NCBI RefSeq assembly: GCF_003148825.1
Contig: NZ_QGGZ01000001.1
Coordinates: forward strand, 62,001 to 126,000
Reading direction: 5' to 3'
Length of the DNA stretch: 64,000 nt
Source: Streptomyces sp. CG 926
GTDB taxonomy: Bacteria > Actinomycetota > Actinomycetes > Streptomycetales > Streptomycetaceae
Shown: piece after piece, positions 58,617 to 64,000 of the stretch
Numbering within the stretch: the first letter of the stretch is position 1
Layout: the number at the start of each line of letters is the position of its first letter
The notes under the pieces: model-generated
What the model saw: only the letters and a program-made list of their open reading frames with translations
What the model was told of the DNA's origin: nothing
The model's database searches: none
Position numbers and translations under genes: made by a program

Positions 58617-59383
58617 GCGCGGCCCTCCTCCTGACCGCCGCGTGCGGGAACGATCCCTCACCCCAGGACACGAAGTCCGAGAACGGCCCGCGGCCGCAGG
58701 GCAAGAAGCCGGTCGTGGTCGTCACCACCACCTGGGAGGGTGCCTTCGCGAAGGCGGCGGGCGCCGAGGACGTCAAGGTCATCGTGCCGCAGTCCGTCCA
58801 CCATGCCCCGGACTACGACCCCAAGCCGTCGGACCTCGCCGCCGTGGCCAAGGCCGACTTCGTGCTGTACGCGCCCTTCGAGCCGTACGCCGCGAAGATC
58901 AAGGAGGCGGCGGGCTCCAAGGCGAAGCTGGTCGAGGTCGACCTGGACAACGACCCCGACAAGGTCAAGGCCGAGGTCGACAAGCTGGGCGCGCTCTTCG
59001 GCACGGCGGACGCGGCCGCGCAGTGGAAGACCGGCTTCGACACCGAGTACACGAAGCTGAACAAGGAGGTTCAGGCCGGGTGGCCCGGTGGCCGCAGCCC
59101 GTCGGTCGTGACCCAGGTCTTCACCGCGTGGTCGGCGAAGCTCGCCGGCGCCACCCCGGTGGGCACGTACGGGCCCGAGGCCGTGACCCCCGCGCAGCTG
59201 GCCGAGCTCTCCGCCAAGAAGCCGGAGCTGGTGCTGGACAACGCACACATGTCGACCGGCACGGTGCTGCCCGACTCCGGCGCCAAGCAGGTGAAAATCG
59301 TCAACTACCCGGGGGAGGACCTGGACCTGCTGACGGTCTACCGCAACGCCGCGGCCGAGCTGAAAAAGGCCATGGGCGCTTGA
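58574..59383 (+). CDS. Metal ABC transporter substrate-binding lipoprotein (ZnuA-like)
   Basis: A 269-residue binding protein with a lipoprotein signal peptide (lipobox LTAAC, Cys near residue 25). The mature part is of the ZnuA/TroA cluster A-I type: PQSVHHAPDYDPKPSD carries the expected metal-ligand His/Asp, and a long charged helix follows around VDLDNDPDKVK. The long His-rich loop of many ZnuA proteins is missing. Zinc is most likely; manganese remains possible. The gene overlaps the permease gene. Confidence 0.85.
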   Translation: MARTRVRISSLVALSAALLLTAACGNDPSPQDTKSENGPRPQGKKPVVVVTTTWEGAFAKAAGAEDVKVIVPQSVHHAPDYDPKPSDLAAVAKADFVLYAPFEPYAAKIKEAAGSKAKLVEVDLDNDPDKVKAEVDKLGALFGTADAAAQWKTGFDTEYTKLNKEVQAGWPGGRSPSVVTQVFTAWSAKLAGATPVGTYGPEAVTPAQLAELSAKKPELVLDNAHMSTGTVLPDSGAKQVKIVNYPGEDLDLLTVYRNAAAELKKAMGA

Positions 59384-59410
59384 TGATCAGCTGCTGAGGA
59401 GTCGCCCCGC

Positions 59411-59424
59411 GGCTCGCGCGAGCC
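59411..59424. terminator. Weak palindrome after metal transporter operon
   Basis: GGCTCGCGCGAGCC is a perfect 14-bp palindrome 28 bp past the last stop. The stem is only 7 bp. The remaining 170 bp before the next gene shows no other feature. Confidence 0.3.
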
Positions 59425-59594
59425 CAGACGAGAACCGGCCATTTCCCGGTGCACCGGTTCGCCGTTCCGCGGGGCGCTCCGCCACCATGGGCGGTGCCGG
59501 AGGTCGTGATCATCATCGACCCGAGCCACTGCCTCCGGCCCATGACTGCCGTTAACCGGTGGCGGCGGCGGCCGTGCGTGGGGAGGGTGGGCGG

Positions 59595-59975
59595 ATGGGT
59601 ACTTCCTCCTCTTCCTCCCCTTCTTCCTCTTCCTCTTCCTCTTCCTCTTCCTCCGGCGCGGCGTGCGTGGGTGACCGGGCGGCCGTCGAGCAGCTGATGG
59701 GGCGGCCGTTGCCGCAGGACCGGCCGTCCGATGCACTGCCCGCGGGCAGTCGGGTCGTCGTGGTCCGTGATCCGGACTGGGACGGACCCTGGCGGAACGA
59801 GTTCCTGGGCACGATCGACGACATGGGCGCGCCGGAGCCCGTCGAGCACCCTCATGCCCGGGCGGGCGAGCTGGCGTACTGGGTCACCTTCGACGAGTCG
59901 CAGTACGACGGGAACGGGGAAGGCCCGTACCGCAAGGCCCTGATCTGGGACCGGTACCTGCGGCCCGGGCCGTGA
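59595..59975 (+). CDS. Conserved small protein with polyserine tract
   Basis: A 126-residue protein. Residues 4-20 are almost all Ser, encoded by a TCC/TCT microsatellite. The rest is a compact domain: RAAVEQLMGRPLP, AGSRVVVVRDPDWDGPWRNEF, then ELAYWVTFDESQYD and YRKALIWDRYLRP. It resembles small actinobacterial proteins often labelled ferrous-iron-transport-protein-A-like, but I cannot confirm a role. The ATG follows GGGAGGGTGGGCGG. Confidence 0.6.
   Translation: MGTSSSSSPSSSSSSSSSSSGAACVGDRAAVEQLMGRPLPQDRPSDALPAGSRVVVVRDPDWDGPWRNEFLGTIDDMGAPEPVEHPHARAGELAYWVTFDESQYDGNGEGPYRKALIWDRYLRPGP
59604..59654. repeat. TCC/TCT microsatellite coding polyserine
   Basis: Seventeen consecutive codons, all TCC or TCT except one CCT, with the hexamer TCTTCC repeating at the 3' side. 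The frame is kept. Length change by 3 or 6 bp would alter only the serine run. Confidence 0.85.
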
Positions 59976-59996
59976 GGCGGGCTTCGTCCGTCCGTG

Positions 59997-60028
59997 GGGC
60001 CCGGCGGCAGGAGCCTGCCGCCGGGCCC
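59997..60028. terminator. Strong bidirectional terminator
   Basis: GGGCCCGGCGGCAGG (59997-60011) pairs perfectly with 60014-60028 (15 bp, tight loop). It lies between the convergent polyserine protein gene (ends 59975) and the acyl-CoA ligase gene (ends 60036). Confidence 0.85.
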
Positions 60029-60035
60029 TCTTCCC

Positions 60036-61709
60036 TCAGCCCGCCTGTGCGAGCGGCGGCGCCGCCTCGCCGGTCGCCGCGAGGCGCTCGCGCAGGGCCG
60101 CGCGGTCCGGTTTGCCGGCCGCCGTCAGCGGCAGTTCGGCGAGCAGGAGCAGCCGCTCGGGGTGCTTGTTCCGTTCCAGCCCGCGCCGGGTGAGGTGTTC
60201 GCCGAGCGAGGCGAGGGTGAGCGGCTGCCCGCCGCGCGACACCACGCAGGCCGCCAGCCGCTCCCCCATCAACGGGTCCGGGACGCCGACGCAGGCCACG
60301 TCGCGGACCTGGGGGTGCGCGGTCAGTTCGCGTTCCACCTCCGCCGGGCTGATGTTGGCACCGCCGCGGATGACGATGTCCTTGAGGCGGCCGACGATGT
60401 GCAGGACGCTGTCGGAGTCGAGGTACCCGAGGTCACCGGTGCGGACCCAGCCGTCGGGCGTGCGGTAGCGGGCGTCCAGCTCGGGCGCGCCCACGTAGCA
60501 CAGCGGGGTCATCGGGCCGCGCGAGATGATCTCCCCGACGGCGCCGTCGGGCAGCGGTTCGTGCGTGTCCGGGTCGGCGATGCGGATCTCGGCGACCCGG
60601 GGGTCGGGGTGGCCGGCGACGACCCCGGATCCGTCGGTCGGCGGCACCGTGTTGCCGAGCCCGGTGTGGCAGTTGACGCCGTCGGCGGAGCCGTAGAGGT
60701 TCACCACGGGGCAGCCGAAGGCCTTCGCGGCGGCGGCCGCGGTGGTCTCGTCGAGCGGGGCCCCGCCCAGGACCAGTGCGGTGGGGGTGGGCAGCTCCTC
60801 GTCCGTCCCGTCGAGGCGTTCGAGCATCATGCGGACCATCGTGGGCACGCCGAGGATGTGGGTCGGCCGGTGTTCACGTACCGCCTCGATCGCCGCCTCG
60901 GGGGTGAAGCGGTCGAGCAGGACGAGGGTGCCGCCGTGCCGGGCGAGGGTGACCGCGGTGCCGTTGGACCCGAAGGCGGAGGCCAGCGGTACGAGGAACA
61001 GGCAGCTCGGCGGGGTGCGGTCCGGGATGAGGGAGGCGAGGAAGTTCCCGCGTCCGCCGGCCAGCGCGTTGTGCGAGTACGCGATCATCTTCGGCTCGGC
61101 CTCGGAACCGGAGGACACCAGGATGCGTGCGGCGCTGTCGGGGTCGGGTCGGGCGGGGACGAATCCGCTGGGGTCGGAGCGCAGCAGCCCGGCCAGGTGA
61201 ATCGTTCTTTCGGGTGCGACCGGCCCCGCGGCGATGACATGGCGCAGGGCCGGGAGGGACCCGGAGAGCGTGCTGAGGTCCGCCGCGTGCCGCAGTTCCC
61301 GGTACTCGGTGGCCGCGATGACGGCGACGGCCTCGGCGCGGCGCAGCAGGCACTCGGCTTCGAGGACCCCCCGGCCCACCGGGAAGGGGAGCGCGATCGC
61401 GCCGAGCGCGGCGAGCGCGAGATCGGCGATGACGGCGAAGCGGTCGTTGGGGAGTTGCACACCGACCACGTCGCCCGGGCCGATCCCCAGTTCCCGCAGG
61501 CCGGTGGCCAGACATCGGACCTTGCGGTCCAGCGCGGTGTAGCAGAGCTTGCCCTTGGCATCGAGGACGGCCGTGCGGTGCAGGTCGGCGATCTGGCGGG
61601 CCCGGAAGAGGCTGTAGAGGTCGAGGTCGGGGCAGGTCCCGTCCACCACCCAGGACCGGCGGAGTTCGGCGGGCAGCAGGTCGTGCAGTACGAGCCTGTC
61701 GGCGGTCAT
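60036..61709 (-). CDS. AMP-forming acyl-CoA ligase
   Basis: A 557-residue ANL-superfamily ligase. The ATP loop is diverged (VSSGSEAEPKMIAYS instead of the usual TSGTTGxPKG). Later motifs are clear: NLYGSADGV (usual YGxTE), GWVRTGDLGY, GRLKDIVIRGGANISP and the late Lys in TAAGKPDRAAL. It activates a carboxylic acid as CoA thioester. Its ATG overlaps the stop of the CoA-transferase gene (ATGA), so the two are co-translated. The diverged P-loop Thr-to-Ser/Glu changes make the substrate and rate uncertain. It is too far from, and differently organised than, the NRPS locus to assume a lipid-starter role. Confidence 0.85.
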   Translation of the reverse strand: MTADRLVLHDLLPAELRRSWVVDGTCPDLDLYSLFRARQIADLHRTAVLDAKGKLCYTALDRKVRCLATGLRELGIGPGDVVGVQLPNDRFAVIADLALAALGAIALPFPVGRGVLEAECLLRRAEAVAVIAATEYRELRHAADLSTLSGSLPALRHVIAAGPVAPERTIHLAGLLRSDPSGFVPARPDPDSAARILVSSGSEAEPKMIAYSHNALAGGRGNFLASLIPDRTPPSCLFLVPLASAFGSNGTAVTLARHGGTLVLLDRFTPEAAIEAVREHRPTHILGVPTMVRMMLERLDGTDEELPTPTALVLGGAPLDETTAAAAAKAFGCPVVNLYGSADGVNCHTGLGNTVPPTDGSGVVAGHPDPRVAEIRIADPDTHEPLPDGAVGEIISRGPMTPLCYVGAPELDARYRTPDGWVRTGDLGYLDSDSVLHIVGRLKDIVIRGGANISPAEVERELTAHPQVRDVACVGVPDPLMGERLAACVVSRGGQPLTLASLGEHLTRRGLERNKHPERLLLLAELPLTAAGKPDRAALRERLAATGEAAPPLAQAG

Positions 61710-63544
61710 ACGAAGCTCCAGGGGTCGGGGACTGCGGGGGCGCCGTGCGCGTCGCGGCTGATCGAGCCGGTGAAGCGCGGGTCGTGGTGCAGGTCGGACA
61801 GCTCGGTGGTGACCGCGGTCGCGGCCAGCCCGTGCTCGCGCAGCCGGGTCAGGGCCTCGGCCGTGGACAGACCGCCCAGGTCGTGGGCGGCCACGGCGTG
61901 GGCGTCGGCGTCGGCCGGCGCGAGCCAGCCGTCCGCCGTGGCCCGCGGGAGGCGGAATCCGGCCGGCCGCCGGGGATTCTCACCGCGGGCCGCCCGGCGC
62001 AGCGCGGGGGCGGACAGCGTGTCGGCCGCGCCGAGCAGGGAGGAGTCCACCCGTACTCCGTGACCGGTGCGTTCGCGCAGCAACAACCCGGCGAGGACGG
62101 CCTCGGCACCGAGCAGTCCGCCCAGTACGTCGAGCAGGGTCATCAGCGAGGGCGCCGGGGCCTCGCCCTCGGGACGGACGGCCTCGCCGACGCCGGTACG
62201 GGCCTGGACCATGAAGTCCGTGCCCATGGGGGCGTCCTCGATCCGATCGGCCCAGCCGCTGGTGTACGCGTAGACGAGCGCGGGATTGACCCGTGCGAGG
62301 TCCGCGGAGTCGAGGCCGAGCTCGGCGGCCTTGCCCGGTGCCCAGTTGTGCAGGAAGACGTCGGCCCCGGCCGCCAACTCCCGCAGCCGCCGGCGGTCGC
62401 CCTCCCGTTTGATGTCGATCTCGACGGCCCGCTTGCCCCGGTTGAGGGCGAGCCAGCGCGCCGAGATACCGGAGCAGGCCGGGGGCATGCCGCGCAGCGG
62501 GTCGCCGCCCGGGGGTTCGATCCGGATCACGTCGGCGCCGAGGCTCCCGAGCAGGTGCGCGGCGAGCGGCGCCTGGATGCGGCGGCCCGCCTCCAGTACG
62601 GTCAGCCCGGCCAACGGCCCGCCGGAATGTGCCGCGCCGGGCAGCCGGTGCGACCGGGCGGTGAGGCGGCCGGTGGCCGACGGGGCCAGGGACCAGGGGG
62701 CGGCGCCGCCGCGTTCGGCCGCCCGTTCGGCTGCCCGTTCCGCGAGCGGGCGCAGGGCGCACACCTCGGTGCCGTAGGCGGCCGCGGCCCGCCGGATCCG
62801 CTCCCAGGAGTGGGACCGGGCGGTGAGGTGGAGGGCGGCCGGGAAGGGGGCGCAGGCGGTGGCGTAGCGGAACTGGAAGGGCCGCCAGCCGGCCCGCAAG
62901 GCGTCCGCGGGCGCGTCCAGGGCCTTCCAGAAGGCCGCCCAGGCGCCCGGGTCGAGTGTCTCCAGCTCGAAGAGGACACCGTCGGCCGAGGTGAACGGCG
63001 GCCCTCCGGGGGCCAGTTCGGCGGCCTCCCCCTCGTCCGCCCCGGCGGCGGCGAGGTACTGGGAGACCGCGAGCAGGCCCGCCCGGTCCGCACCCGTGGT
63101 GACCGCGCGGGCCACCCCGCCACGGGCCTGGCCCACGAGGGCCGCGAGCAGCCCCTGTACGGCCAGGATCCCGGTGGCGGTGGCCGCGTAGTCGACGGCG
63201 AGGCCGCGCGGGCCGCCGTCGCGCCGGCCGTGCACGGCCATGATGCCGGTGGCGGCCTGCACCGTGGCCTCGTCGACGAGCCCGCTCGCGGGATCCGCCC
63301 AGGTGGCGGTCGCGTGCGCCGGATCGAAACCGCCGCCCGTGAGCGTGGTGCCGCCGGTGGGTAGGGTGCCGTCGGTGATGGCGACGGTGCCGGCGGTCGC
63401 GCCCTCCTGTGCGGGGCGGTCCGTCCGTGCGCCGAGCAGCCTCAGGTGGTCGGCGATGACGCTCGTGATCTGCGGGGGCCCCGAGGTGTCGAAGCGCAGT
63501 GTGTCGAGCGGCCGGACCGTCTGCGTGGTTGCTGGTGACGCCAT
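61706..63544 (-). CDS. CaiB/BaiF family CoA-transferase, two-domain form
   Basis: A 612-residue protein, much longer than the usual 380-400-residue class III CoA-transferases. The C-terminal half (about 300-612) is a recognisable CaiB domain: GLTVLEAGRRIQAPLAAHLL, LGADVIRIEPPGGDP, NRGKRAVEIDIK and GTDFMVQARTGVGEAV. The N-terminal 290 residues look like a second, degenerate CaiB-like domain (AATATGILAVQGLLAALVG). It moves CoA between acids in a degradation pathway. GGAGAGG precedes the ATG. It is co-translated with the ligase and divergent from an acyl-CoA dehydrogenase. Confidence 0.8.
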   Translation of the reverse strand: MASPATTQTVRPLDTLRFDTSGPPQITSVIADHLRLLGARTDRPAQEGATAGTVAITDGTLPTGGTTLTGGGFDPAHATATWADPASGLVDEATVQAATGIMAVHGRRDGGPRGLAVDYAATATGILAVQGLLAALVGQARGGVARAVTTGADRAGLLAVSQYLAAAGADEGEAAELAPGGPPFTSADGVLFELETLDPGAWAAFWKALDAPADALRAGWRPFQFRYATACAPFPAALHLTARSHSWERIRRAAAAYGTEVCALRPLAERAAERAAERGGAAPWSLAPSATGRLTARSHRLPGAAHSGGPLAGLTVLEAGRRIQAPLAAHLLGSLGADVIRIEPPGGDPLRGMPPACSGISARWLALNRGKRAVEIDIKREGDRRRLRELAAGADVFLHNWAPGKAAELGLDSADLARVNPALVYAYTSGWADRIEDAPMGTDFMVQARTGVGEAVRPEGEAPAPSLMTLLDVLGGLLGAEAVLAGLLLRERTGHGVRVDSSLLGAADTLSAPALRRAARGENPRRPAGFRLPRATADGWLAPADADAHAVAAHDLGGLSTAEALTRLREHGLAATAVTTELSDLHHDPRFTGSISRDAHGAPAVPDPWSFV

Positions 63545-63686
63545 GCCTCTCCTCTCCTGGCGCGGCGGTGGCCTGCGCCCGGGTCTTACCGAATGTGGGG
63601 AACCCGGGAGCGTCCGCGCCCGACCAGTTCCACGGACAGGGAGTCGGTCGGAGGTTCCCGCGAGTTCCCGAACGAGGAGGAAAGAA

Positions 63687-64000
63687 GTGACGGATCCAGG
63701 CGCGGGCCACCCCTTGGACGCACAACAGGCCATGGGTTCATCCGACTTGAGAGGAAGGATCGACCGGTTCGTCCGCTCCCGGGTGATCCCCCGCGAGGCG
63801 GTGCTGGACGGGGGTGGGCCCGCGGCGGCCGAGGCCCTGGCCGAACTGCGCGGCCAGGCGCAGGAGGAGGGCTTGTGGGCACTGCCGCTCCCGGAGGAAC
63901 TGGGCGGCGGCGGGCTCGGGTTCCGCGCGTACGCCGAACTGGCCGAGGCGGAGGGGGCCAGTGATCACGGTCCGGCCGCGCTGGGATCCGCCCCACTGCT
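63687..64000 (+). CDS. Acyl-CoA dehydrogenase, 3' end outside window
   Basis: The first 104 residues of an acyl-CoA dehydrogenase: RIDRFVRSRVIPREAVL, then LWALPLPEELGGGGLGFRAYAELAE, the typical N-terminal alpha-helical domain. The GTG start has a strong GAGGAGGAAAG site. Divergent from the CoA-transferase/ligase operon, it probably belongs to the same carboxylate degradation pathway. FAD-binding and catalytic regions lie beyond the window. Confidence 0.85.
   Translation, partial: MTDPGAGHPLDAQQAMGSSDLRGRIDRFVRSRVIPREAVLDGGGPAAAEALAELRGQAQEEGLWALPLPEELGGGGLGFRAYAELAEAEGASDHGPAALGSAPL

Noticed and set aside
57118..59383. ABC transporter as a molybdate importer belonging to the Mo region
   Set aside because: The permease is of the ABC-3 (Zn/Mn/Fe) type and the binding protein is ZnuA-like with His/Asp ligands; ModABC features are missing.
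60036..61709. Acyl-CoA ligase as lipid starter unit for a lipopeptide
   Set aside because: It is 27 kb from the NRPS array, co-translated with a CoA-transferase and divergent from an acyl-CoA dehydrogenase, which suggests degradation; no acyl carrier protein or starter C domain is visible.

Overview
The window is chromosomal DNA of a Streptomyces or close relative. It has very high GC with strong third-position GC, purine-rich Shine-Dalgarno sites, many GTG/TTG starts, ATGA/GTGA stop-start overlaps, and typical actinobacterial families (SigK/RskA pair, RsbU-type phosphatase, PucR and LuxR-type regulators). I saw no rRNA, tRNA, CRISPR array or insertion sequence.

Bases 1-33,050: nonribosomal peptide synthetase (NRPS) locus. 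The plus strand opens inside an NRPS gene (partial A, PCP, C, A, PCP, thioesterase), followed by an MbtH-like gene, a multidrug-type exporter and a small secreted protein. Then come a minus-strand degenerate cupin/JmjC-like gene and a divergent pair of LuxR-type regulators. A long minus-strand array follows, read from about 33.05 kb down to 9.09 kb: a two-module NRPS with its own thioesterase (pocket residues read as Thr then Ser), three genes resembling the 2,3-diaminobutyrate pathway (argininosuccinate-lyase-like, threonine-kinase-like, and a cysteine-synthase-like enzyme fused to an ATP-grasp ligase), a second MbtH, a free-standing PCP-epimerase, two single-module C-A-PCP NRPSs, a stand-alone A domain and a second exporter. 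My reading is a dissociated, non-collinear line: A + PCP-E (D-residue 1), then the 12.1-15.3 kb module with a basic-substrate pocket (possibly 2,3-diaminobutyrate), then the 15.4-18.6 kb module, then Thr-Ser and release. The locus carries two thioesterases, two MbtH proteins and two exporters, so it may hold two assembly lines side by side.

Bases 33,300-46,700: mixed chromosomal genes. These are a haloperoxidase-like alpha/beta hydrolase; a TetR / metallo-beta-lactamase / AtzG-like / amidase island with palindromic promoter elements; a secreted pyroglutamyl-peptidase-like protein in which the expected catalytic Cys appears to be Ser; an MscS channel; a DUF4118 membrane protein; a PAS-GAF-PP2C phosphatase; a GNAT enzyme; and an exporter divergent from a LysR regulator.

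Bases 46,700-49,300: stress-signalling genes. These are an RskA-type anti-sigma factor translationally coupled to an ECF sigma factor, a GHKL anti-sigma kinase, and a secreted His/Trp-rich protein.

Bases 49,400-56,200: molybdenum-related neighbourhood. It contains a frame-disrupted HTH-TOBE regulator, a PucR regulator divergent from a two-gene xanthine-dehydrogenase-type operon, a short sulfite-oxidase-fold Moco protein and a tandem molbindin.

Bases 56,300-64,000: a DUF2278 protein, a compact ZnuABC/TroABC-type metal ABC transporter operon, a protein with a polyserine microsatellite, and an acyl-CoA ligase / two-domain CaiB-like CoA-transferase operon divergent from a partial acyl-CoA dehydrogenase.
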